Below are positions 24,451 through 33,006 of a stretch of DNA of 45,807 nt, piece by piece; position 1 is the stretch's first letter, and the number at the start of each line of letters is the position of its first letter. The position numbers were made by a program, and so were the translations under genes. The stretch spans positions 1 through 45,807 of the forward strand of contig CAZBDU010000040.1 in assembly GCA_964490725.1 (NCBI GenBank), in the 5' to 3' direction. Source of the stretch: CAZBDU01 sp964490725 (GTDB taxonomy: Bacteria; Spirochaetota; Spirochaetia; SZUA-6; DRHE01). Under the pieces are notes generated by a model. That model searched no databases. It was given only the letters and a program-made list of their open reading frames with translations, and had not been told where the DNA came from.

Positions 24451-25211
24451 GGCAGCACTCCCACGTAGCGCAGCGCGATGAGCAGGTCCTGGCTGATCCC
24501 GATGCCGGCATGCAGCGCCAGGCCGGGCAGGATGGAGCGCGTGCGCAGGGCCAGGTAGCCGGTGCCCACCCCGAAGAACACGGCCCCCAGCGTTTCGGTG
24601 ACCGGGTGGCCGAAGTGAAGCAGCGTGGAAGGCAGGGTCTGAAAGCAGGCCACCGCCAGCAGGGCCGGAAAGGGCGGCTCGCCTTGGGCCGAAATCAGGC
24701 GCAGAAAGGGAAACAGCAGCAGGCCTCGAAAGAACAGCTCCCACGGCAGATAGTAGAGACACAGGTACAGCAGGGCGTGGAGGCCGAACGGCGCCCATCC
24801 GTGCTGGGCGATGCGCTGCAGCAGCGTCCTGGAGTAGGGGTAGTAGCTGCCGGTGGTTTTGGAGTAGGCTCCGGTGAGCGCAATCACGGCGGCCAGGGCC
24901 ACGATCGGGGCCCACAGCCATCCCGCAAAAGGCCGGCCCGGCAGCCGCAGCCCCAGATCGCGCAGCCGCTCGCCGCAGAGAAGCGCCGTGAGCAGCGGGA
25001 TCACGCCCAGAAGCAGGAAGGACAGCAGGAACCGCCACAGGTACACCGGGAAGTCTCCCGGCAGGGCGCCCACCAGCGGAACCCGGCGCAGCAGCGACGG
25101 CCTGAAGCCGGGCGGTGTCAGGTAGGCGAAGCCGACCATCACCAGGCCGGCCACCACCAGATAGAGGAGCTCTCGATGTGCAATCACAGCCGCTTGCGGT
25201 TGAAACCTCAT
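24447..25211 (-). CDS. CPBP-family intramembrane protein
   Basis: 254 residues with about eight hydrophobic segments. The CPBP/Abi signature is recognisable as PWELFFRGLLLFPFL at about residues 155-170 and LLHFGHP at about 200. In canonical CPBP glutamic proteases the first motif is EExxxR; here the first Glu is Trp (WELFFR), so only one motif Glu remains and protease activity is uncertain. The ATG at 25211 is the first good start inside the conserved region; the open frame extends upstream through a repeat region. It is translationally coupled to the epimerase, which may act on an isoprenoid or lipid. The 5' leader of about 125 bases contains two copies of a tandem repeat. Confidence 0.82.
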   Translation of the reverse strand: MRFQPQAAVIAHRELLYLVVAGLVMVGFAYLTPPGFRPSLLRRVPLVGALPGDFPVYLWRFLLSFLLLGVIPLLTALLCGERLRDLGLRLPGRPFAGWLWAPIVALAAVIALTGAYSKTTGSYYPYSRTLLQRIAQHGWAPFGLHALLYLCLYYLPWELFFRGLLLFPFLRLISAQGEPPFPALLAVACFQTLPSTLLHFGHPVTETLGAVFFGVGTGYLALRTRSILPGLALHAGIGISQDLLIALRYVGVLP

Positions 25212-25218
25212 GGCTCTT

Positions 25219-25326
25219 GGTCGGCCGCGCCGTCCCTGGCCGCCGCGGCACTCCCGACCTCCTGTCGGTCGGCCCCGCCCTGGCCATCCCTGGCCGCCGT
25301 GGCACTCCCGACCTCCTGTCGGTCGG
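25219..25326. repeat. Imperfect tandem repeat in the CPBP 5' leader
   Basis: Two 40-base copies (25233-25272 and 25287-25326) differ at one base and start 54 bases apart. A further GGTCGG at 25219 marks a partial third boundary. Each copy contains a small hairpin, CCGAC-loop-GTCGG, whose minus-strand sequence exposes AGGAGG in the loop region. The repeats lie between the minus-strand promoter (25372-25343) and the CPBP start codon. Confidence 0.85.
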
Positions 25327-25342
25327 ACAGCCTTCAAGACCC

Positions 25343-25372
25343 AACATAGTGGAAAGGGGCGCCCGCCGTCAA
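25343..25372 (-). promoter_or_regulatory. Promoter of the CPBP-epimerase operon
   Basis: Minus-strand TTGACG (25372-25367), 18-base spacer, TATGTT (25348-25343). The resulting mRNA would carry a leader of about 125 bases holding the tandem repeat. Confidence 0.55.
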
Positions 25373-25394
25373 CGCGACGCGGCCGTGCGGCTGC

Positions 25395-25433
25395 GCCGGC
25401 CCGCGGGAGCGGGCCGGCAGCGCCGCGCGGCGC
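25395..25433. other. GC hairpin and palindrome between divergent promoters
   Basis: Perfect 10-base arms GCCGGCCCGC (25395-25404) and GCGGGCCGGC (25409-25418) with a 4-base loop, followed by the 14-base palindrome GCGCCGCGCGGCGC (25420-25433). They sit between the -35 boxes of the two divergent promoters and do not precede a U-tract. Confidence 0.55.
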
Positions 25434-25434
25434 G

Positions 25435-25463
25435 TTGAAAATGCCGGAAGGATGGTGTACTGT
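25435..25463 (+). promoter_or_regulatory. Promoter of the glycosyltransferase-MMPL operon
   Basis: TTGAAA at 25435-25440, 17-base spacer, TACTGT at 25458-25463. The leader would be about 11 AT-rich bases without a Shine-Dalgarno sequence. Confidence 0.45.
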
Positions 25464-25480
25464 TCGCACTTGAATTTAAA

Positions 25481-26617
25481 ATGAATCCGAAAAAGAAGAT
25501 CTTCTGCGCCATGATAGAAGCCGGCGGGGGCCACCGGGCCCCGGCGGAGGCCGTGCGCGAATCCTTGACCGCCCTGTATCCCGGCGCGGAGGTGCGGCTG
25601 CTGGACCTGATGCGCGAGGCCGGCTGCGTCGAGCGGGACGCCGCGCACAAACGCATGTGGGAGTTCATGCTGGCCCATCCGCGGATCGCCCGGTTCGTGC
25701 ACCACGCTCTTTCGCTGTGCTCCTGGTGCGTGCTGCTGGGGCTGAGGATCTATGCCCGCTCCTACTACGGCTGCCTCGCCGGATTTCTGGAAAGGGAGAA
25801 GCCCGACCTGGTCTTTTCGACGCACTTCCTGGTGAGCATGGCGCTCACGCAGCTGCGGCGCAGAGAAGGCTTCCGGTTCAAGGTGGTGACCTTTCTGACC
25901 GACGTCTTCTACTTCTCGAATCTCTGGGTCAACCGGGACGCCGATCACCTGATCGTGGCCTCCGAGCAGGCGCGGCGCCAGGCCCTGGCCAAGGGGATCC
26001 CGCCGGGGCGGGTCTCCAGGTTCGCCTATCCCATCCGCCCCTCCTTCTTCCGCCTGACCCGCAGCCCGAAGGAGGTGAAGGAGGAGTTGGGACTGGACCC
26101 GCACCACCGCACTCTGCTGATCACCCTGGGAGGTGAGAGCAAGGCGCCGGTGAAACGGTATCTCAAGGCTCTGTGCCACCACGCCTACCCCCTCAACGTC
26201 ATCCTGGTCACGGGGAACAACCACAAGCTCAAGGAGAGCGTGGAGGCGGATCTGGAGGCCGGCGAGCGCCCGACGCGCGTCGTGTGCCTGGGATACGTCA
26301 CCAACATGAACGAGCTCCTTTCCGTCTCCGACTTCTGTTTCGTGAAGCCGGGCTCCGCCACCGCCTGGGAGGTGTTCTCGCTGCGCAAGCCGGTGCTTTT
26401 CCACCGCAGCGTCCAGCTCGGAGAGGACGGGAACATCGATTTCGCCCGGGACAACGGCATCGGCAGTTTCGTCGGGGCCAGCCCCTCCCGCTTCCTCCGC
26501 TCCCTGGAGCCGCTGCTGAACGGCACGGGGGGCGAATACGAGCGGGCCTACCGGCGCCTGGACATCCGCAACGGGGCGGATGACATCGCCCGCTTTCTGA
26601 TGGAGCTCCTGAACTAG
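25481..26617 (+). CDS. MGDG-synthase/MurG-like glycosyltransferase (GT28 type)
   Basis: 378 residues in two Rossmann-like halves. The N-terminal half begins FCAMIEAGGGHRAPAEAV, the glycine-rich loop and position typical of monogalactosyldiacylglycerol synthase and processive diacylglycerol glucosyltransferases. The C-terminal half has the donor-binding segment KPGSATAWEVFSLRKPVLF at about 288-306. It is expected to transfer a sugar from a nucleotide sugar to a lipid at the inner face of the cytoplasmic membrane. It lacks a Shine-Dalgarno sequence. The next gene begins 2 bases after its stop and encodes an MMPL exporter, suggesting that the glycolipid product is moved by that protein. Confidence 0.87.
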   Translation: MNPKKKIFCAMIEAGGGHRAPAEAVRESLTALYPGAEVRLLDLMREAGCVERDAAHKRMWEFMLAHPRIARFVHHALSLCSWCVLLGLRIYARSYYGCLAGFLEREKPDLVFSTHFLVSMALTQLRRREGFRFKVVTFLTDVFYFSNLWVNRDADHLIVASEQARRQALAKGIPPGRVSRFAYPIRPSFFRLTRSPKEVKEELGLDPHHRTLLITLGGESKAPVKRYLKALCHHAYPLNVILVTGNNHKLKESVEADLEAGERPTRVVCLGYVTNMNELLSVSDFCFVKPGSATAWEVFSLRKPVLFHRSVQLGEDGNIDFARDNGIGSFVGASPSRFLRSLEPLLNGTGGEYERAYRRLDIRNGADDIARFLMELLN

Positions 26618-26618
26618 C

Positions 26619-28916
26619 ATGGGGGGAGGGTTCATCTACCGCATCGTGGGCTACGCCGAGCGCCACGCGGTGCCGGTGATCGTGGTCACCGCCCTGCTGT
26701 CCGTGGCTCTGGGCTACTTCGCGCTGCGCATCAAGGTCAACGCCGACGTGTGGGAGTTCCTCCCGGAGCGGGCGGAGCCGATGCAGCTCATCCGGGAATA
26801 CTCCGGCAGCGGCATCTCCCAAGACTACCTGATCGTGGTGGTCCAGGCGGACAACCCCTTCACCCTGGAACGGCTGCAGGCCTTCGACCGCACCATCCGC
26901 CGGATCGAGTCCCTGCCCCACGTCCACGAGAGCATCAACCCCTTCAACTTCGTCCGGCTGTACAAGGAGGGCAGGAGGCTGGGCATCGCTCCCATGTCGC
27001 CGGGAAGGCAGGCGCCGCAGACCCGGCAGGAGCTCCAGGAGTTCCAGCGCCACCTCACCTCCGACCCCCTGGCGCGCAAACTGGTCATCTCGGAGGACCC
27101 CTCCACGCTGGCGGCGCTGTTTCCCACCGACATCCTGGACGACTACACGAAGCTTCTGGCGCAGGTGAACGGCGCCCTGCAGGATCTTTCGCCCTACTAC
27201 CGGACCTACCTGGCCGGACAGATCCCGATCGTGCAGCTGGTGAAGGAATCCATCGTTCGCGACCTGCCCAAGCTGCTGGCTGCCGGCATCGCGGTGATCC
27301 TCCTGGTGCTCTTTCTGGGCTTCCGCTCCAAGCGGGCGGTCCTCCTGCCGGTGCTGGTGGTGGGTCTGGGCACTCTGTGGACCACCGGGGTGATGAGCCT
27401 GCTGGGCTACACCTTCACCATCGCCAGCGTCATGGTGCCTCCTCTGGTGCTGACCCTGGGCAACTCCTACAGCATCCACGTGCTCAACCAGTACTACCGC
27501 GAAGCCACGCGCAGCACCGACCAGACCTGGATCGCCTCCTCGGTCTCCCACATCAACCAGACGATCCTCATGGCCGCACTGACCACGATCATCGGCTTCG
27601 GCAGCCTCATGTCGGCGACTCTGCGGCAGATCAGGCAGTTCGGCGTGTCGGTCTGTCTGGGCGTGGCCTTCTGCGCCCTGCTCTCGCTGGTGTTCTTCCC
27701 CGCGGTGCTCTCCGTCCTGCGGCCTCCCACTACCCGGGAACGGCGCCGGGTCACCGAGGGAGGGATGACGAGGCTGATGAACCGGCTGGCCGTTTTCGTG
27801 GTGCGGTGGCGGTACGTGCTGCTGGGGCTGCTGATCGCCCTGGTGGCGGGATTCGCCTTCTCCGTGCACACCATCCGCTATCAGACGGACTACCTCTCCT
27901 ACTTCCGCAGGAGCGAGAAGGTGGTGGAGGACAACCTGTTCGCGGTGCGCAAGTTCGGAGGCTTCGTCTACCTGCAGATCACCGTCTCGGCGCCCCAGGG
28001 CGAAAGCGGCTACTTCCTCCAGCCGGAGGCCCTGCAGCAGGTGGCCCGTTTCGAGGACCGGCTGAACCGCCACCCCGACGTGGCCACCCACACCTCCTTC
28101 GTGGGCTACCTGCGCACCATCAATCAGATCATGACGGGGCGCCAAGAAGTGCCGGACACCCGTCCGCTCATTCTGCTGCTGTCCCGCTATTTCCGCGCCA
28201 TCGCCGCCTCGGAAAGCGGAGAGGCCCTGGTGGGCTCGCTGGTGAACCAGGATTTCAGCCGCCTGACCATCGTGATGCGCATCTACAACAGCGGCCAGCA
28301 GGGCTTCATCTACGAGGTGGGCCTGAAGAAGCTGGTCGCCGAGCTGCACTCCGAGATGGAGAGCTACCTGGACCCGGCCACCAAACCGGTGATCTGGGGC
28401 GGGCCCATGGTCTCGCTGTATCTCTCCGAGACCCTCACCTCGGACCAGATCAAGTCCGCCCTGCTGGCGGTGGTGCTGGTCTTCCTGTTCACCGCGCTGG
28501 TCTTCCGCTCCTTCAAGTACGGGTTCCTGGCGCTGATCCCCATGCTGAGCGGGATCATGCTCAGCTTCGTCATCACCTCCATCGCCCGCATCCCCCTGGA
28601 CGTGGTGACCGTGGCCTTCGCCAGCGTGGCGGTGGGGGTGGGGATCGACGACTCGCTGCATCTGATCATCCAGTACCGCCGGCAGCTCGCGCGGCACACC
28701 AGACGCTCGGAGATCGTGGCCGGGACGCTGCGCATCGCCGGGCGGCCCATCCTGCTCACCTCGATCTCACTGATGGCGGGCCTGCTGGTGCTGACCCTCT
28801 CCAGCTTCAAGCCCATCCTCTACTTCGGGGTGCTCATCTCCACGGCCATCCTGACCACCACCCTGGGAGCGTTGATCATCCTGCCGGCCATCCTGGCCAT
28901 CGTGCGCCCGCGCTAG
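26619..28916 (+). CDS. MMPL/RND-family lipid exporter-like protein
   Basis: 765 residues built from two similar halves. Each half has one membrane span (about 15-35 and 395-415), a large extracytoplasmic loop (about 36-225 and 416-605) and five clustered spans (about 226-370 and 606-760). The GxxxDD-type motif in the second half reads VGVGIDDSLHLI, with two Asp in the membrane expected for proton coupling; the first half has LGNSYSIHVL at the matching place. This is the pattern of sterol-sensing-domain/HpnN-like and MmpL exporters of lipids. The ATG lies 2 bases after the glycosyltransferase stop, so the two are coupled. It ends convergently with mmuM-like gene stops overlapping in CTAG. Confidence 0.88.
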   Translation: MGGGFIYRIVGYAERHAVPVIVVTALLSVALGYFALRIKVNADVWEFLPERAEPMQLIREYSGSGISQDYLIVVVQADNPFTLERLQAFDRTIRRIESLPHVHESINPFNFVRLYKEGRRLGIAPMSPGRQAPQTRQELQEFQRHLTSDPLARKLVISEDPSTLAALFPTDILDDYTKLLAQVNGALQDLSPYYRTYLAGQIPIVQLVKESIVRDLPKLLAAGIAVILLVLFLGFRSKRAVLLPVLVVGLGTLWTTGVMSLLGYTFTIASVMVPPLVLTLGNSYSIHVLNQYYREATRSTDQTWIASSVSHINQTILMAALTTIIGFGSLMSATLRQIRQFGVSVCLGVAFCALLSLVFFPAVLSVLRPPTTRERRRVTEGGMTRLMNRLAVFVVRWRYVLLGLLIALVAGFAFSVHTIRYQTDYLSYFRRSEKVVEDNLFAVRKFGGFVYLQITVSAPQGESGYFLQPEALQQVARFEDRLNRHPDVATHTSFVGYLRTINQIMTGRQEVPDTRPLILLLSRYFRAIAASESGEALVGSLVNQDFSRLTIVMRIYNSGQQGFIYEVGLKKLVAELHSEMESYLDPATKPVIWGGPMVSLYLSETLTSDQIKSALLAVVLVFLFTALVFRSFKYGFLALIPMLSGIMLSFVITSIARIPLDVVTVAFASVAVGVGIDDSLHLIIQYRRQLARHTRRSEIVAGTLRIAGRPILLTSISLMAGLLVLTLSSFKPILYFGVLISTAILTTTLGALIILPAILAIVRPR

Positions 28917-29827
28917 GCCCCGCCCTGGCGGCCCCGCAGCCGGTCCACCTCCCGGCGCAGCGCCGCGATGTGCTCCGGGGTGGTGCCGCAGCAGCCGCCC
29001 AGGATGGACACCCCGGCCTCCAGGAGAGGCTCCACGAAGGGGGCCATCTGGGCGGGGGTCTGGCGGAACACCGTCCGCCCCCCTTCCAAAACCGGGAGCC
29101 CCGCGTTGGGCTGGATCAGCACCGGCAGGCGGGTGGCGCGCCGGAACTCCGCCGCGATGGGCACCATCTGCTCGATGCCGTTGCCGCAGTTGGAGCCCAC
29201 CACGCCTGCGCCGGCCTCCTCCAGGGCGGAGGCCGCCCGCGGGATGTCCACCCCCATGACGGTGCGGAACCCGGAGGGGGTGGCATCGAAGGTCATGGTG
29301 GCCATCACCTCCACCTGGATGCCCATCCGCGCGGCCTGGGCGCGGGCGGCCCGCACCGCGCAGAGCGCCTCCTCCAGCGCGGTCATGGTCTCCACGCAAA
29401 CGATGCGCACGCCGGCGGCGAACACCCCCTCCAGCTGGAGGCGGAAGCCCTCCTCCAGCTCCTCCGCGCCTAAAGTCCCCAGGGGGGCCAGCATCTGTCC
29501 CGAGGGGCCCACCGAGGCGGCCACCAGCGCACCCGAAGCGGCCTGGAGGGACAGGGCCGCCCCGGCCCGGTTCAGCTCCACGGTCCGCTCGGCAAGGCCG
29601 TGCCGGGCCAGAGCGAAGGGGCTGCCGCCGAAGGTGTTGGTCAGGATCAGCTCCGAGCCGGCCTCCACGTAGGCGGCCGCCACCGCCTGCACCCGTTCGG
29701 GATGGCTCGCATTCCACCGCTCCGGGCATTCACCCGGCGGGAGCCCCGCCGCCTGGAGCATGGTCCCCCAGGCGCCGTCGCCCACCAGCACGCCCCGCTC
29801 CGAAAGCACCTCCTGCACCGTCGCCAT
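28913..29827 (-). CDS. Homocysteine S-methyltransferase family protein
   Basis: 304 residues, matching the homocysteine-binding barrel found in MmuM, BHMT and the N-terminal part of MetH. The zinc-binding cysteines are present: one in VGSNCGNG at about residue 207 and the pair in LGGCCGTTPEHI at about 279-280. The N-terminal GDGAWGTMLQ and ELILTNTFGGSP are family hallmarks. It moves a methyl group to homocysteine to form methionine; the donor (S-methylmethionine, a betaine or a corrinoid protein) is not defined by this module. The start ATG follows GAAGGAA. The stop codon overlaps that of the MMPL gene by two bases. It is divergent from the tiny Cys protein. Confidence 0.9.
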   Translation of the reverse strand: MATVQEVLSERGVLVGDGAWGTMLQAAGLPPGECPERWNASHPERVQAVAAAYVEAGSELILTNTFGGSPFALARHGLAERTVELNRAGAALSLQAASGALVAASVGPSGQMLAPLGTLGAEELEEGFRLQLEGVFAAGVRIVCVETMTALEEALCAVRAARAQAARMGIQVEVMATMTFDATPSGFRTVMGVDIPRAASALEEAGAGVVGSNCGNGIEQMVPIAAEFRRATRLPVLIQPNAGLPVLEGGRTVFRQTPAQMAPFVEPLLEAGVSILGGCCGTTPEHIAALRREVDRLRGRQGGA

Positions 29828-29867
29828 CGTTCCTTCCGCCCCTCTCCTGCGCCGCCTCCGGTCCGCC

Positions 29868-29896
29868 TTGTGAGCCGGCCGCATTTCTGCTATGCT
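29868..29896 (+). promoter_or_regulatory. Promoter of the small Cys protein/GDH operon
   Basis: TTGTGA at 29868-29873, 17-base spacer, extended -10 TGC-TATGCT (hexamer 29891-29896), then 8 bases to the ATG at 29905. Leaderless arrangement. Confidence 0.75.
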
Positions 29897-29904
29897 TGGG
29901 CCTC

Positions 29905-30078
29905 ATGATAATGCGGATCAATCCCCAAGGCAACGGCGCCTGCCCGATCTGCCGCAAGAACGGTCGCTGCCCTATCCAGAACGCCCTGCGCGCCTCCGTG
30001 GAGGAGCTGCCCGGCAGTCGCCAGGGGGAGCTGCAGCTGGCGATCTACGTCTGCCCGCAGTTTTCCGAAGCCCACTGA
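29905..30078 (+). CDS. Small cysteine-containing protein of unknown function
   Basis: 57 residues. Contains CPICRKNGRC (CxxC-x5-C, at about 13-22) and a further Cys at about 51 near the C-terminus (YVCPQF), which could form a single metal site. No membrane segment or signal. I recognise no family. The start codon is set by the promoter, whose -10 box ends 8 bases upstream; an in-frame TTG at 29896 is rejected. It precedes the glutamate dehydrogenase gene by 20 bases and is likely cotranscribed, so a regulatory or assembly link to that enzyme is possible but unproven. Confidence 0.72.
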   Translation: MIMRINPQGNGACPICRKNGRCPIQNALRASVEELPGSRQGELQLAIYVCPQFSEAH

Positions 30079-30098
30079 AACCGCGGGGAGCACGCACA

Positions 30099-32981
30099 AT
30101 GGAAAAGCTTCAGGACATCGCCAGCAGGAGCAGTCTCAGCCTGGAGGACGTGGTCAAGCTGGAAGAGTACGTTCTGGCCACCGGCTACCTCTCCCACGAG
30201 AAGACGCGCCAGCAGATCGCCTGGTTTCTCACCGAGCTCGGCTTCGATCCCTACTACTTCAAGAACAACAGCACCGACGACATCGCGCGCCACCTGCTGG
30301 CCATCAGCGCCTCGGAGCTGGTGGCGCAGCACGGCGGGGCGGGCCTGGGTATCCAGCTCATCACCGAGCAGGAGGACCGGGCCGTGTACATCGTGGAGGA
30401 GGAATCCTCCCGCACCAGGGAGATCGAGAACCGCATCGAGGAGCGCTACCCCCTGTTCCGCATCGAGAGCTACCTCTCCCGCCCCACCGAGAGCGGCCAC
30501 CGACTGCGGCTGTACCTGCTCAGCCGGCCGGAGTTTCAGAGCAAAGGGGCCGGCGAGCAGCCTGCCTTCGAGCAGGCGGCGGACGGCCACTTCCTGCAGC
30601 GATCCCAGGAGGACACCAAAGAGCGCTACCGCACCGCCTGGGAGGCCATGAATACCCGGGAGACCCCCTACGTGGCCGTCTCCGGGAAAGAGGAAACCAA
30701 AGAGACCCGCATCATGATCGGGATCAGCTCCCGGCGCAACCAGAACTTCCTCACCGCCTTCAGCCACCTGTTCTACCGCTACAAGATCAACTCCAACCGC
30801 AAGTACCGGGAGGTCTTCGGCGACGAGAAGAAGGTCTACAGCTTCTACTTCGACCGCATCGATTCTGCGGTGATCGACGAGTTCATCCGCGACCTGGTGG
30901 GGGTGCTGATGCTGCCGGAGCACGAGATCACCGAGCTGTTCCGGCAGGAGGTGTACTCGAGCCACGAGACGCTCTACGCCATCGCCGCCTCCTTCTTCAC
31001 CCACCAGTTCCTGAGCGCGCACACCGAGCAGTACGCCGCCTTGAGCGAGGCGCTGCAGGACAAGCCGGAGGCCCGGGGCATCCTGGACAACCTCAAGCTC
31101 CAGCTGGTGAAGGGCGTGTACTCCATGGACCGCATCTCCCGCACCGTGCTGGAGCACTACCCGCTGGTGGCCAGCATCCACCGCCACTTCCAGGCGCGGC
31201 TCAGCCCGGAGCACCACTGCCCGGAGGTGGCGGAGAGCCTGGAGCGGGAGCTGCAGGAGGGGATCGAGAAGCTGGTGCCCTCGGAGCACGACAAGACCAT
31301 CCTCAACTTCTTCCTCACCTTCAACAACTCGATCCTGAAGACCAACTTCTTCAAACGCGACAAGCGCTGCCTGGCCTTCAGGCTCGATCCCGCGGTGCTG
31401 CCCCCCGAGGAGTACCCGGAGCGGCCCTTCGGCCTGCTGTTCTTCGCGGGCCGGGAGGCCATCGGCTTCCACATCCGCTTCCGCGACATCGCCCGCGGCG
31501 GCATCCGCATCGTCCGATCCCGGCACCACAACCAGTACCTGTACAACCTGAACACGATCCTCAGGGAGAACTACAACCTGGCTGACACGCAGCAGAAGAA
31601 GAACAAGGACATCCCCGAGGGAGGCGCCAAGGGGACCATCCTGCTGCACCTGGCAAACCAGCAGGAGGAGCGGGAGGCGTTCGTCAGCTACATCGACAGC
31701 ATGCTGGATCTGCTGCTGGCCTCGGAGGAGATCCTGGAGGAGTCCGGCGAGCGGGACATCCTCTTCCTGGGGCCGGACGAGCACACCGCCGAGCTCATGA
31801 ACTGGGCGGCCCTCTACGCCCGCACCCGGGGCTACCCCTACTGGCGGTCCTTCACCACCGGCAAGGCGCCCGAGCTGGGCGGGGTCCCCCACGACCTGTA
31901 CGGGATGACCACCCGGGGGGTGCACGAGTACGTGCTGGGGGTCCTGGAGCGGCTGGGACTGGAAGAGGAGGAGCAGAGCAAGATCCAGACCGGAGGTCCC
32001 GACGGAGACCTGGGCAGCAACGAGATCCTCATCTCCCGGGACCGCACCTGCGCGATCGTGGACGGCAGCGGGGTGCTCTACGACCCGCAAGGTTTGAACC
32101 GCGAGGAGCTGGCCCGCCTGGCCCGCTCACGTTCCATGGTGGAGCAGTTCGACCGCACCCTGCTGTCGGCGGGGGGGTTCCTGGTGCGCATCGGCGACCG
32201 CCAGGTGAGCCTTCCGGACGGGAGCTACGTGCCCAACGGGGAGGACTTCCGCAACCGCTTTCACCTCCACGCCCTGGCCAGGGCCGACCTGTTCGTCCCC
32301 TGCGGCGGCCGCCCCGCGGCGATCAACATCAACAACTGGCGGCAGCTCCTGGACGAGCGGGGCAGCCCCAAGTTCCGCATCATCGTGGAAGGGGCCAACC
32401 TGTTCATCACCGAGGATGCCCGCCTGCGCCTGGAGGAGCAGGGGGTGGTGGTGATCAAGGACGCCTCGGCGAACAAGGGGGGCGTCACCTCCTCCTCCCT
32501 GGAGGTGTACGCCTCCCTGGCCATGACCGATGAGGAGTACGAGCGGCACATGGGAGTCCAAGGGGAGGAGCTGCCGGAGTTCCGCAGGCGCTACGTGGAG
32601 CAGATCATCGACATCATCCGAAGCAACGCCCGGGCGGAGCTGGGCTTGCTCTGGCGCGAACACGAGCGCACCGGGATCCCCTTCACCCTCCTGACCAACC
32701 GGGTGAGCGACCGCATCAACAGCATCACCGACGCGGTGGTGCGCTCGCAGCTGCCCGGGCAGAAGCGGATCCGCGAGGCGGTGATCGCCGGCTACACCCC
32801 GCCGGCCCTGCTGGAGCTGGTGGGGCTGGAGGCGGTCCTGGCCAGGGTCCCGGCGGCCTACCAGGAGGCCATCGTGGCCACCGCGCTGGCCACCCGCTTC
32901 GTGTACGGCCACGGGCTTTCCGCGAACGAGGTGGACTTCTACGAGTTCGTGCGCGGCGTCGGCGCCCGGCGCGGGAGCTGA
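30099..32981 (+). CDS. Large NAD-dependent glutamate dehydrogenase (GDH2-like)
   Basis: 960 residues, the size of the roughly 115-kDa NAD-GDH class known best from fungi and much larger than the 450-residue hexameric enzymes. It interconverts glutamate with 2-oxoglutarate and ammonia. The N-terminal 430 residues are a class-specific regulatory region. The catalytic part has the substrate Lys in GGAKGTIL at about residue 509, the segment FHIRFRDIARGGIRIV before it, and the nucleotide-binding and closing parts further on (FRIIVEGANLFIT at about 758-770, then KDASANKGGV). The ATG lies 10 bases after a GGGGAG site and 20 bases after the small Cys gene. The direction is probably catabolic. Confidence 0.93.
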   Translation: MEKLQDIASRSSLSLEDVVKLEEYVLATGYLSHEKTRQQIAWFLTELGFDPYYFKNNSTDDIARHLLAISASELVAQHGGAGLGIQLITEQEDRAVYIVEEESSRTREIENRIEERYPLFRIESYLSRPTESGHRLRLYLLSRPEFQSKGAGEQPAFEQAADGHFLQRSQEDTKERYRTAWEAMNTRETPYVAVSGKEETKETRIMIGISSRRNQNFLTAFSHLFYRYKINSNRKYREVFGDEKKVYSFYFDRIDSAVIDEFIRDLVGVLMLPEHEITELFRQEVYSSHETLYAIAASFFTHQFLSAHTEQYAALSEALQDKPEARGILDNLKLQLVKGVYSMDRISRTVLEHYPLVASIHRHFQARLSPEHHCPEVAESLERELQEGIEKLVPSEHDKTILNFFLTFNNSILKTNFFKRDKRCLAFRLDPAVLPPEEYPERPFGLLFFAGREAIGFHIRFRDIARGGIRIVRSRHHNQYLYNLNTILRENYNLADTQQKKNKDIPEGGAKGTILLHLANQQEEREAFVSYIDSMLDLLLASEEILEESGERDILFLGPDEHTAELMNWAALYARTRGYPYWRSFTTGKAPELGGVPHDLYGMTTRGVHEYVLGVLERLGLEEEEQSKIQTGGPDGDLGSNEILISRDRTCAIVDGSGVLYDPQGLNREELARLARSRSMVEQFDRTLLSAGGFLVRIGDRQVSLPDGSYVPNGEDFRNRFHLHALARADLFVPCGGRPAAININNWRQLLDERGSPKFRIIVEGANLFITEDARLRLEEQGVVVIKDASANKGGVTSSSLEVYASLAMTDEEYERHMGVQGEELPEFRRRYVEQIIDIIRSNARAELGLLWREHERTGIPFTLLTNRVSDRINSITDAVVRSQLPGQKRIREAVIAGYTPPALLELVGLEAVLARVPAAYQEAIVATALATRFVYGHGLSANEVDFYEFVRGVGARRGS

Positions 32982-33006
32982 TCGGGGCCGCCCTTCCCGG
33001 CCTTCC

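Noticed and set aside
25219..25326. Tandem repeat as a CRISPR array
   Set aside because: Only two near-complete units, no uniform unique spacers and no cas genes; the unit itself continues through the spacer region.
26298..28697. Long open frame antisense to the MMPL gene (and a similar one antisense to the SpoIID gene at 5360-7501)
   Set aside because: Such frames are expected from the strong GC bias at third codon positions; their translations are low-complexity and match no family.
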